Source: Trachelipus rathkii (Eukaryota; Arthropoda; Malacostraca; Isopoda; Trachelipodidae). Taken from it: 32,120 bases of DNA. The translations under genes were made by a program, and so were the position numbers. Below, piece by piece: positions 12,466 to 22,649 of the stretch. Where the stretch lies: positions 1 to 32,120 of the forward strand of contig JABUQX010061609.1 of assembly GCA_015478945.1 (NCBI GenBank), read 5' to 3'. Within the stretch, counting starts at the first letter, position 1. Every line of letters begins with the position of its first letter. The notes beneath the pieces are model-generated. The model was not told the DNA's origin and ran no database searches. It was given only the letters and a program-made list of their open reading frames with translations.

Positions 12466-13897
12466 CCAACATTAAGGTAAGGTTGATTATATTATGATTT
12501 AACCTTAACCTTTTTTTTTACTACAGAAATCAATTTCTAATCTTTACCAGGTAAAAATAAAAAATATATCGTATATCCAAAATTGATTACTTAACTCTTA
12601 CTTAAGATCTCCTATCTTCCCATCCATATATACAAACGTATCTACTTATATATTTTAGCTCATCAGGCCACTACTATTTCACTGCCCTAATTTATAATAT
12701 ATATCATTACACAAAAAAATGCAAAAAACATACTAATCTAAAATATATATATTATTTTTCCCTTTTTAATTATAATCTTCGTATAATATATAATATATAA
12801 TATATACGTTTAATAAATTATCCTAAATTAATGCCAGATGCAGACTAAGTATATATATTGTTATAAATATTCCTTATATATATATACGATAGTTATATAA
12901 TATATAACATTAATATTGGATTCATAGGTCTGAGATCGGAGTCGGAGTCGGAGTCTGAAATTTTTTGAACCGACTCCACAACACTAGTTGTTGCATAATT
13001 CAAATAGGCCTTCCTCTATACTAGTGGCTCACGCTTTACGAATGAAGGAAACATATGAAGCTATGACATAGGTTTTGAAAACTATTAAGTAGGATGAACA
13101 CTTATGACAAATCTATGATTACCTAAAAGATATATACCATATATTTGATAGCAAGTTAAATGAAAGGCAACTAGCAGTGTGAAAATCATTCAGAGACGCT
13201 CTTCAAGGGTGGGGGTTGTCAACATAGGAGCTGAAAATAGTGATCCGTTAGTAGAAAAACTCGTAATGAACTACAAAAAATTTAGACTGAAGAATGTCAT
13301 TGAAATTTAATTTTTTACATTCTCCTCTTGACTTCTTCAAATTAAATTTGAGTACTGTAAGCGATAAACAAGAAAAACGTTTCCATCAGGATATTTTATA
13401 AATAGAATAGCGTTGTCAAGGTAGATGAGATGAATCTATGATGAGTGATTACTGATGTGTTTTGAAAAGAGAAGACTTCTCAGTACATAAAAGAAGAAAG
13501 TAATTTCTCTAGTAATATAGACTCCAGTTTGATCAAAATACAGGCACAAAATTAATATATTACCAATTTTTGAAATGGTACAGGTTATTTAATATTTTTT
13601 CAATTCTAAAAGGATCTTTAATTCAAAGAAAATTATCATATGAGTTATACTGTCAAAACTTATTTAATATTGAGATCATAAAGCTGCAAATATTCCTGTT
13701 ATTTTAAATTGTCCTAACGAAAACTCTGAGCGCAATAAAGAAAACTAATTACATTTTCAGATTCAGTTTAAAAAAATAAATTTAAATTCACTTATTTGTG
13801 CTTCGTTTTCGAAAATTTATTTTAAATTTGTTAACCCAGTGTAATTATAAATATGCATTCAGGGCAACTGATATTCATTTTAAAATCATCTTAAGGA

Positions 13898-13900
<3 letters not shown>
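12466..13900. other. Unassigned AT-rich DNA with a short (GGAGTC)n
   Basis: No gene supported. At about 12936-12953 there are three GGAGTC-type units, and a complementary GACTCC word lies at 12970-12980, so a small hairpin is possible. A 27-codon open run near 13210-13310 looks protein-like but is too short to call. Confidence 0.5.
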
Positions 13901-13959
<59 letters not shown>

Positions 13960-13976
13960 ATATACATATATATATA
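13901..13976. repeat. (TA)n microsatellite
   Basis: Nearly pure TA dinucleotide repeat with two interruptions. Confidence 0.95.
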
Positions 13977-14029
13977 GATCTAACTCTTTGCTCTCTTTCT
14001 TTCTTTCTTATATATATAATAACTATTAG

Positions 14030-14318
14030 TATAATACAACATGCCTTGTATAACAACAGCAGCAACATAGCAGCCAGCCCAGTAGTATAGTAGCAACTTA
14101 CGCCTTGTAGTAGCCTTAGCCCAGCCAACCCGCCCATAACCTTAACCAGCAACTAGCCAGCCTTGGCATAACCAACTGCTGCTGTAATAGCTAACTGACC
14201 TTCTTTGCTCTTGCGCACCTTAACCATGCATGGCAACAGCTAGCCAGCCCAGCAGTAGCAGCAGCTGCTGCAGAATAACCAGCAGCAGTAGCAGCAGCAA
14301 CGCCAGCCTCCAGCAGAA
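14030..14318. other. CAGC/AACC-word island between (TA)n tracts
   Basis: About 290 bases made mostly of the words CAGCAG, CCAGCC, AACC and GCTGCTG. They have no fixed period and stand abruptly inside a (TA)n landscape. Not coding: no sustained frame fits. Similar islands occur at 14655-14700, 17925-18110, 27640-27760 and 28815-28955. Confidence 0.7.
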
Positions 14319-14519
14319 TATATATATATATATATACTATTTATATATTTGCAAGTTTAATTAAATAATAAAATCCAGTAATAGGCTAACCTTTCTCTGC
14401 ATACAAGAATTCCTGTGTCCAAGAAGCTTTTATGATTATAATTACAAATATGCATTTGACACATGTGAGAGATTCATTTTATGTCATTCTAATTTTAAAA
14501 AAATCATATATATAACTTA

Positions 14520-14546
14520 ACATATATATATATATATATATACTGC

Positions 14547-14581
<35 letters not shown>

Positions 14582-14776
14582 TTAACATATATATATATAT
14601 ATATACAGTATTGCTGTAATATGTATATTTGTATATGTATCAGCCATATTGCAAGCAGCGCAACCAGCCAGCCAGCCAGCCAACCTCCATTAACACTATT
14701 TTAACAATAACAATATAACCATAATAATAGCCATAATAATAACAAATATATAATATATACAGTATTTATATATATG

Positions 14777-14807
<31 letters not shown>

Positions 14808-14894
14808 ATAACCAACTATATCATAATATATATATATATATATATCTTTATATATAACTAACCTATATACGGTATTTGTTTATTTATATATATA

Positions 14895-14989
<95 letters not shown>
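14520..14989. repeat. (TA)n tracts with a CCAG island
   Basis: TA blocks at about 14523-14604, 14761-14845 and 14885-14988 surround a short (CCAG)n-containing island at 14655-14700 and an AACAATA-rich stretch. The last block directly abuts the 3' end of LINE copy J2. Confidence 0.9.
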
Positions 14990-14992
<3 letters not shown>

Positions 14993-16810
14993 TCTCTGGT
15001 GGTCAAAGACTTGAGGACTGGCGGATTCCACAAGTGAAAGAAGATACTTTCAAGCTAGCTTAAATTCAATTCAAAAGCCATCATTACAAGATACATTGCT
15101 TTTAAAAGCATGTAAGTCATAGGAAGTTGGAAAAATAAAAAAAAGAATGTATTCCAGACCTTTTCAGTGGAGTACATGGAAGATTGAACATAGCTATAAA
15201 GTTTGGGGCCACAGAGTTGGACAAAATAAAAATGAAACTGTGTAGAAAGGCGTGTGGCACCAGCTTTTCTCAGTCGAGGAGGTATACGAATGGAAAGTTC
15301 AAAAGATCAGTGACCATTATAATGGCAATAGTTTGAAAATAAGTGAGGCAACAATTCGACTGCTAGAAAGAGACTGGAGATAGTTAGTGAGAGTAAGATA
15401 GTCAATTAAACTAAATGTCCTAGACTCCACCATTTCATAAAGAGCTGTGTGCGTGAAACCACCTCAAATGTGCAATGCATGTTCTACTGGGGCAAACGAA
15501 GACCCTATAAAGCATTCAAATGGGTTAGCGTAAAGAATTCTGAAGTCAGTCCAGAACACTAAGCATTTTAGAAGCTTGTTTAGAAAGAATGTAATGTGAT
15601 CCTTCCAATTAACGTCACGAGAAAAACAATCACCAAAATTATTAAGGACAGACGACGAAGGTTCGAGTTATGTTTTAGATGTTATAGTTATGTTGAAAAT
15701 TTATGTCGAGTAGAAAATGGAGGAACAAAGATTTTGAAACATTGAAAACAACCTTGTCCTCATTTTCCCTATTAGAAATACAGAAAGATCAGTGGATAGA
15801 TGCTTCATGGGCACCGTCCTAGCATGAGCAATTTGTTATTAATAGAAATTAATGTAAGTAATTAATAAAAGGTAATTAATGAAAGGTAGAAAGAGAGAGT
15901 GTGGGATCGAACAGAACCTTGAGGAAAACCAATATTTATAGATTTAAAGGATGAAAGGTGGATGTCTACAACAGTTGCTATAGAACGACAGGAAAGGAGG
16001 TCAGAGAGATGTAAAAAGACAGAAGGAAGAACGATAGATACCGAAATAGGGAAGTTTAGAAATCAAATATTTATGCCAGACTCTGCCGAAAACTTTCGAT
16101 ACGTCCATCGCCACAGAAAAAAAATTTACCGAAATACCGAAGTTAGGAGGACAAGAATCAAAAAGAAGAGAAAGAAAATTACCAGCAGAATTCTTCTTAC
16201 GAGAGCCATACTGGCAATCAAAAATATGATTACAATAAATGAGAAATTTACAACTTTTCCTGCTAAGTATTGATTCGAAAACTTTAGAAAGAACAAAAGT
16301 TAAGACGATATGACGATAGTTGGAGGAATGACTGGAGTCCCACTTTGCAAAAAAAACTGAATGGAAGCACGTTTCCAGGAAGAAGGGAAGGTCGGAGCAG
16401 GAAGACAGAGACGTAGTAGTTTACCAAGGCAGGATACGAGATCGGATAAGAATATGATAAGAGAAACACAGGAAAGGAAAGAAGTAATATAATAAATACA
16501 AGAAATGAAAGTTAAGAAAAGCTATTGAATGTTGGGTCCATCATCAAGTCGATCATGGATACGAATAAGTAGTTATATCAGCTGCTCAAGGTAATTCTGA
16601 ATAGAGAAATCTTGGGTACTTTCATCAGCTTTATAATGAGAATAAAAGGATAGCCACCGGCTGTGGTGAACCTTTTAATCCACACAAAAAGATGATTTTT
16701 CAGAAAGGAGTAGAGGAGAGAGGATGTGCTCTATTTTGGAGCTTAGATAGCCAAAGAATTTAAAATGTTCAGTAGAATTACGTGAAAAATAGAAAAAACG
16801 GATTTTAATT
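14990..16810 (-). mobile_element. J2: Jockey-like LINE, 3' two thirds (dead)
   Basis: Minus-strand landmarks appear in order. The region 16400-16350 gives a PSSWK-type word. The region 16290-16200 gives FESILSRK then a degraded QYG.R block. The motif A region at about 16110-16040 reads MDVSKVFGRVWHKYLISKLP, where the second aspartate of the usual AFDRVW is glycine. Motif B at 15940-15905 reads GFPQGSVRSHTL. The region 15810-15770 reads LSTDLSVFLIGKM, then come an NWKDHI block near 15615 and a GGFTHTAL..MVESRTFSLI block near 15430. Motif C (YADD) is lost and stops and indels are frequent. The 3' end at 14990 runs into a (TA)n tract; the 5' end is cut at the (TA)n starting 16826. The product would have been the LINE pol protein. 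Confidence 0.75.
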
Positions 16811-16825
16811 GCAGATTGACACCAT

Positions 16826-16864
16826 TATATATATATATATATATATATACATATATATCTTATT

Positions 16865-16950
<86 letters not shown>

Positions 16951-16955
16951 TATAA
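16826..16955. repeat. (TA)n microsatellite
   Basis: Two TA blocks (16826-16859 and 16867-16950) at the 5' break of J2. Confidence 0.95.
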
Positions 16956-17285
16956 AAAAATATATACAGAACAGTAACATATATCATATAACATATCTTT
17001 TTCCTCCTTTCTCCTTAATAATAATATATATATATATCCAAGATATATATCTTTATATTCAGTACAATCCCATATTTATATGGTGATTTATTTATAATAA
17101 AATTTTGTACATAAAAATATTTTATTAAACAAATATGCTGCTTCGAGATATATAACAATAAATTTTTGGTTTGAAAGCCTTTATAACCAATAATTCAGTA
17201 TATTATGAGTTTTAAAATCACATTTTTATAGCATAACGCATATGGTGGATTTTGAATTTTTAAGTAAACATGGTACATAAATATA
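16956..17285. other. Unassigned AT-rich DNA
   Basis: No gene, repeat unit or structure recognised. Confidence 0.6.
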
Positions 17286-17373
17286 TACATACATACATAC
17301 ATACATACATACATACATACATACATACATACATACATACATACATACATACATACATGCATACATACATACA

Positions 17374-17402
<29 letters not shown>
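17286..17402. repeat. (CATA)n tetranucleotide repeat
   Basis: About 29 CATA units with one CATG variant near 17358. A tetranucleotide is open in several frames by nature (HTYI or MYVC peptides); these are not genes. Confidence 0.97.
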
Positions 17403-17431
<29 letters not shown>

Positions 17432-17638
17432 GTATATGCTGCAATATTTTCTTCTACTATAGACCTATATATATATATATATATATATGCTGCCATATAT
17501 ATATATATAATCGATAGAAACGACAGAGTCCGCATGCTGCAAGGGGCCCGGGTTTGGTCCCTAGTCCGGATTTTAGGTAGCAATTACCTATAGGGAAGTT
17601 CCCGTCCTAGAATAGGGGGCTTTCCTTGAGGTGTGAAC

Positions 17639-17675
<37 letters not shown>
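17403..17675. repeat. (TA)n blocks around a possible SINE scrap
   Basis: TA blocks lie at 17403-17427, 17466-17488, 17496-17510 and 17643-17675. Between them, 17520-17640 is unique and GC-richer. Its plus strand has GGGTTTGGTCCC near 17551, which resembles a decayed RNA polymerase III B box (GGTTCGANTCC), so it may be the remains of a tRNA-derived SINE. No A box could be placed. Confidence 0.6.
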
Positions 17676-17678
<3 letters not shown>

Positions 17679-17924
17679 CATAGACTCTATATCTTTGCAT
17701 ATATATGCACACGTTTCTATATATATAATCTATATGAAAGAAAGTTTTACATTTGTATATACAACTGCTAACAAATATTATGTATATGTATATGGAAACA
17801 ATAAATAAAACTTAAGAATATAATATATAAATATATATATATATGGCATATAACCATATATACCACTCTTACCAACAACCAATATATATATATATATATA
17901 TATCTGCTGCTTTATAATAACCAA

Positions 17925-18110
17925 TAACCAATATACTTGTAGCAGCACCTTAGCATGCCAACAACTCTTCATCTTTGCTACCAGCAGCCAGCAGCAACCA
18001 ACGCCAGCCAGCATAACACTTGCTGCTGCTGCTATGCTGCCTTCCGCTGCTGCTGCTGCTGCCTGCTCTTATGCTGCTTGCTGCTGCTTCTTTGCTAACC
18101 TTATATATAA
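17925..18110. other. CAGC / GCTGCT-word island
   Basis: Mosaic of CAGCAG, CCAGCC, AACC and, in the right half, GCTGCTGCT and TGCTGCC. The strand sense of the words switches near 18018, making the block loosely self-complementary. Not coding. Confidence 0.7.
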
Positions 18111-18800
18111 AGGGCTCAAAGTGATTATATTTAAATAATGTTTTAATTAAAAATTTGCCAGAATATATGAAAGTTTAACCTACTTTATTCATAGAAAGTG
18201 CATTTAGGAAAATGATTTGGTACAAATTTTTAAACAATTATTTGAATCTATTTGTCATAATTTTTATTTATCTATTTTTGCATTATTGTTCTTATTATTT
18301 GGTTCTTTTTTTGAAATATATTTTTTTTTTATTAGAATATAACGTTTTTTTTTTTTTTTTAATCCCACCTAAAATATTTCATGAATTTTTTTGTCCTAGA
18401 CACTTGTCAAAGAATTTAAATTTTTTAAAGCATAGCTTGAGAAATATATAAAGTGTAAAAATAATGCATTCGCTGGCAAGTCAGCGAATAGTTTGTGTAT
18501 ATTGAAACCTAATGTTTAGTAAAGTATCAATCAACCAAAAAACTGAGTTGTATACACCCTACTATAAAGAGATAAGATTAAAAAGGGTTATAACGAATCA
18601 TGTTGCTGGTAGACTAGCATCTAGTAGACCAGCTTAGGTGAAAGAAGGCTACCCCACAAAGAAAGCTGTAGGAATCTAGTACCTGTCTATTTAGGTTTGA
18701 CAATGAAAAAAGTGTTTGTTACGTCGAACAGCTAAAGAACTTCAAAAACGACTTGTGAAGTGGAGGAAGAAGAAAAAGAGAGAATTCCTAGCATTTCTGA

Positions 18801-18803
<3 letters not shown>
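18111..18803. other. Unassigned DNA
   Basis: No gene supported. A perfect hairpin, TTCGCTG / CAGCGAA, lies at about 18468-18489. A short basic reading near 18725-18780 (KELQKR, KWRKKKK) is too short to assign. Confidence 0.5.
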
Positions 18804-18842
<39 letters not shown>

Positions 18843-18880
18843 ACTAACAATAACCTTAATATATATATATATATATACTA

Positions 18881-18940
<60 letters not shown>
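18804..18940. repeat. (TA)n microsatellite
   Basis: TA blocks at 18804-18839, 18860-18877 and 18883-18940. Confidence 0.95.
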
Positions 18941-18943
<3 letters not shown>

Positions 18944-19600
18944 GTTGTTTATAGTGTGTTTTAGTGATAGGATGGGTTTAATCGGAACTCCAATGGGCTG
19001 AGTGCTGTTTATATTGTTTTAGTTATTTTTATAATTAAATGTGTTTGTATACTAAGTGCTGCCCTGTTTTAGGTGTTTCAAACTATTATGGTTTTAATAT
19101 GTGAAGAATCTGATGAAACCTTATAAATATAAGTTAGTTTTAATTTTTGATTTTGGAGCTTTTTAGTTATGTTATATAGTAATAGTTAGCTTAGAGGAAT
19201 GTGTAATTGAAAACAATACGTAGTTCAGCTAGTACTAGGTTATGCTTTTTATCCTCGACTTCTTTTTAATTTAGATTTTTAGCGTTTCTCCAACTTGGGT
19301 TTTAGCGTAAAATTTATCTATTTGGATAGCCATTATTATAATTTATACAGATTTAGCATCCACTTTTTTAATTGATCAATAGTAGATTTATTTCTTTTTT
19401 TGTACGCAATTTCGTGAGAGTGTGTGAGTACATGAGTGTTTTTAAACTTTCTGGATTATTCATATTTTAGATATTTACTATAAACAGGGTTTTAGCGTTT
19501 TAAAATTTCAATTTTTTTAATTTAGGTTTTAGCATAAGAATAATTTTATTCTCATTTCTACTTTGATTTTTTTCTGTTTGTTTCTGTCTGTTGTTTTTTG
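18941..19600 (+). other. TTTTAG-rich region upstream of LINE J3, possible 5' UTR
   Basis: T-rich sequence with about ten TTTTAG words in 600 bases, several as GGTTTTAGCGT or close variants (for example 19299, 19487, 19522). It lies directly upstream of the first readable LINE J3 codons, so it may be the LINE 5' UTR with decayed tandem units. No gene. Confidence 0.4.
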
Positions 19601-19627
19601 TTGTTGTTGTGATTGTGTATGCGTGTA

Positions 19628-20335
19628 TGAAGGCAGATTTGCACAGGCGCGGGCTTTCTATTGACTTTACTAACATCCGTGGCTTGCACTCTAACTATGC
19701 ATCCGTGGAATACCACTTCTCTAGCTCTAACCCTAATCTTCTTCTCTTGTCTGAGACCCAGATGGCTAAGAACACATTCTCTAACTCGTTTAATATATCC
19801 TACTATAACTTATTTCATTATTTCCGCCTCGATGGTGGAGTATGTGCCTATGCAAACATAAACACTCTTTAAACACGTCTCGAGAATCTCGAATCTCCTA
19901 ACTTCGATGTTCTGTAGCTTAAAATCTTTCTTCATTCTACTACAATAATCTTGTGCTTCTGCTACTGTTCTCCTAACAAAAAAGATTTTCATGCCTTTTT
20001 TGATTACCTTACTACTTCTTGCGAGACTGTTATATCTTCTCATCAAAATATTGAGGTTCTCTATTTAGGAGATTTCCATGTACACAACACTGAATGGTTG
20101 GGGTCTTCTTCTGGGGTTATGTGAGGAGGAAGCCGAATCATTCAGTATTCTCAACGATTTGGAGCAACTAGTTAAAGAACCTACACATATTCCGGATCGC
20201 CCCAACCAATTCTTGAACACACTTGACCTATGTTTCACCACTAGTCCTTCTCTCTATAAATTCACTACCTTCGCTCCTATCAGTAAATCTGACCAAACCC
20301 TATATCTCTTAATTTTAAAACTTTCTCTCCAATAG
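19628..20335 (+). pseudogene. J3 endonuclease domain
   Basis: Frame 1 reads LSIDFTNIRGLHSNYASVEY, then LLLLSETQ with the catalytic glutamate, up to a stop at 19870-19872. The same frame continues past it and past a second stop at 19915-19917 through ILCFCYCSPN to LYLGDFHVHNTEW (about 20065-20103). The family norm at that point is GDFN.HH, so the conserved asparagine is histidine here and a histidine is asparagine. After a third stop near 20122 the reading moves to another frame: EEEAESFSILNDLEQLVKEP, TLDLCF and ISKSDQT. The usual SDH catalytic histidine is glutamine. The domain is therefore inactive on both stop-codon and active-site grounds. Confidence 0.85.
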
Positions 20336-20439
20336 CTGCATCGTGTCTTATGCGTTTTTTCTCCTCTTTGATTGGCCCGTTTGTGGGGCATTGCATTGCT
20401 TCTACCCTAACAATTATTGGAGTGACTGATTTGATTCTG

Positions 20440-20807
20440 AAGACGCTTCACCCTCTGCCGATAAAGTGGGAGCTGTAATCGTTGATGGGATGAATAAGTT
20501 CATTTTTTCTCCGACTAAATATTTTTCTTCACAAAATCCATGGTTCGATCGTACTTATTCTCTGGCAATTCAGGCTAGAGACAGTGCGTATCGGGTGTCG
20601 AAAAATTCTCGTTCTTCTATCACTCTGGCTAATTATTATTCAGCTAGAGATCGTTGCAGGGATACTCTTCGACGAACAAAGCGAACTTTCATTAAACGAA
20701 AGTGCTCTAACCTCCTTGGTTCTCCTACTGACAAATCTTTCTGGCCTCTTGCCAAAAACATCTCTAACAACTCTGTATATCATCCTTTCTTCCTCTTATT
20801 CCTCTGA
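20440..20807 (+). pseudogene. J3 pre-RT region
   Basis: Open from 20466 to 20807 in frame 3: VDGMNKFIF, PWFDRTYSLAIQARDSAYR, RDTLRRTKRTFIKRKCSNLL, then SFWPLAKNISNN. This basic, helical segment precedes the RT in Jockey-type LINEs and may bind RNA. The same block is readable on the minus strand in J4 (KVEDVIVDGKRRFIPS near 24665-24615). A frame change near 20800 leads into degraded sequence. Confidence 0.8.
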
Positions 20808-21720
20808 TCGTTCTGTTGCTAATACTCCAACTGAAAATGCCAATCTCCTTTGCCTCCTATTTTCCTCTACCTCAACCCTGAACGATTTGAGAATTCCTCT
20901 TCACCCTCCTTCTACTCTCGGGTGTCCTATGTCTTTACCTGAAATCTATGAAGGAAGGAGGGTGACCCGAATGGCAATCCTCCCCGAGGTTTGGGGGAGT
21001 GTGCTTCCGTGATGGTCCAGCCCCTCGTTCAACTATATTCTCTATGCCTCAATACTAGCACTCTTCCTCAGTGTTGAAAGCGCGCATATGTCCAAGCTAT
21101 TCAGAAAAACTTTCGTCCTATATCTCTAACTTGCATTCTATCTAAGATCTTTGAAACCCTTCTCAACTCGCACTTTTTAGACTATCTGGAATCTCATTCC
21201 CTTTCTTCCGATGGCCAGTACGGCTTTCGGCCCTCTAGGTCTACTGGCGATATATTTTCTGCTTAATAGCTATATCGTTTTACGGTATTAGGAACTACGG
21301 GGAGACTTGTGTGGTGGTTCTTGACATATACAAAGCATTTGATCGGGTATGGGACGCGTCACTACTTTCCAAGCTCCCCTCTTTTTGGTTTCCTGCTTCG
21401 CTTTGCTTACTTATGTCTAGGTTTCTTTCAAATAGCTCAATATCGGCTGTTGTTGATGGGGTGACTTCTTCTTTTTCTGTCAATAGTGGTGTTCCTCATG
21501 GTTCTGTCTTATCTCCTACTTTATTCCTGCTTTGTTCTTGCACATCTAACTCTATCCATTCATATGCCAATGACTCAACCCTTCATTCTTCAATTCATTT
21601 CAATTCTGTCCCTCTTTTACTTCTAGATTTGCCTCTCGTCATAATCCTTCCGATTCTATTCTCGCTGATTTCAGGGTTGGGCTGTCTCAACCTTGTGAAA
21701 TTAAATTCTTGAAAAATTCA
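20808..21720 (+). pseudogene. J3 reverse transcriptase domain
   Basis: The first part (20808-21170) is frameshifted, but the region 21175-21260 reads YLESHSLSSDGQYGFRPSRS, the conserved QYGFR block. From 21311 a 133-codon frame gives motif A LDIYKAFDRVWDASLLSKLP (catalytic D kept), motif B NSGVPHGSVLSPTLF (the usual PQG glutamine is histidine) and motif C HSYANDSTLHS near 21559-21591. In motif C the first of the two catalytic aspartates is asparagine. That last change alone would abolish polymerase activity. The spacing between motifs is normal for the family. Confidence 0.9.
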
Positions 21721-21959
21721 ACTTCTACAAATCTCCCTCTCTAAAACACCTTCTAACTTTCCTATATCTTTCGACTGTTCTTTCGCCATTCCTGTTGACA
21801 TTATAAACATCCTTGGCCTTAACATAAACAAAAAATGTCTTGGAAAGGTCATATCACAACGGTTTCAAGTGCGGCCTCTAAGAAACTGTTAGTTCTGTCT
21901 AGACTGCGAGATTTTTTTCCTCTTTTCAGTTACTCCAGCTATACAAGGGTCTCATAAGT

Positions 21960-22380
21960 CCTTGTATGGAGTACAGCTCTCAAATCTGAGAGGGGGTTCT
22001 GGTTTCACCCGGCTTTTGGATAGGGTCGAGTCAAAGGCTAAAGAGCTTATTAAATCTCCTTTACTTTCTAGTTCACTTGACTCTCTATTTTTGAGGCGCG
22101 ATGTTGATGCTTTATCTCTATTTTATAGGTACCATAGCGACGAGTGCTAGATGAACTTTCCACTCGCGTACCACCACCTTTACGACGCTCTCGTAGCACA
22201 AAGGGTGCTGTGTTGGCACATGAGTTTTGTGTTGATATTAGTAAATCCAGACTAGTTCGCTGCGGTGCTTCCTTCTTTCCCACCACCTCTGTTCTGTGGA
22301 ATTCTCTTCCATCTTCTGAGTTTCCTACTCAATTTAAACTCCCTCACTTTAAAGCCTGAGTCTGTGCTCATCTGCGTAAT
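21960..22380 (+). pseudogene. J3 C-terminal region and 3' UTR start
   Basis: Frame 2 (21962-22150) reads MYGVQLSNLRGGSGFTRLLD then RVESKAKELI and LSLFYRYHSDEC. After a stop, frame 1 (22144-22359) continues STRVPPPLRRSRSTKGAV and ends VLWNSLPSSEFPTQF. HTALLDRVESKA and LWNSLP words are typical of the C-terminus of Jockey-type pol proteins. The function of this part is unknown. Confidence 0.85.
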
Positions 22381-22458
22381 TTGCGTTAAATGAATTCTTG
22401 AGGTGTTCAACACCCCCTCCTTGAAGAGGGCTCTGCCCGTGAGCAACGGTGACAACTG

Positions 22459-22523
<65 letters not shown>

Positions 22524-22547
22524 TATATATATATATACTCTAATAAT

Positions 22548-22578
<31 letters not shown>

Positions 22579-22648
22579 ACAACATATAACATATGTGCCC
22601 TTTCAACTGCTCTTATGCTATATATATATATATATGTATATATATATA
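22459..22648. repeat. (TA)n spacer between two LINE 3' ends
   Basis: Three TA blocks (22459-22517, 22523-22578 with a TAA interruption, 22620-22648) with a short AACATATAACATA and TTTCAACTGCTC interlude. It is bounded on each side by the same LINE 3' end in opposite orientations. Confidence 0.9.
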
Positions 22649-22649
22649 A

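Larger units (their letters stand above)
19600..22459 (+). mobile_element. J3: Jockey-like non-LTR retrotransposon, nearly full ORF2
   Basis: The best preserved LINE in the window. In order it has an APE-type endonuclease (19628-20335), a pre-RT region (20440-20800), an RT with motifs A, B and C (21180-21720), a C-terminal region (21960-22360) and a short 3' UTR that ends GTGAGCAACGGTG and passes into (TA)n at 22459. Several in-frame stops and at least three frame changes disable it. The pattern AFDRVW / SGVPxGSVLSPTLF / YAxDS / LWNSLP is that of Jockey-type pol proteins. A second copy, J4, lies tail to tail on the other strand. Confidence 0.9.

Noticed and set aside
13210..13310. Protein-like run GAENSDPLVEKLVMNYKKF and following residues to a stop
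   Set aside because: Only 27 codons, with no start, splice signal or family match; not enough to call.
17195..17593. Several overlapping open frames of 67-107 codons rich in MYVC or HTYI
   Set aside because: They are translations of the (CATA)n tetranucleotide and adjacent (TA)n in different frames, not genes.
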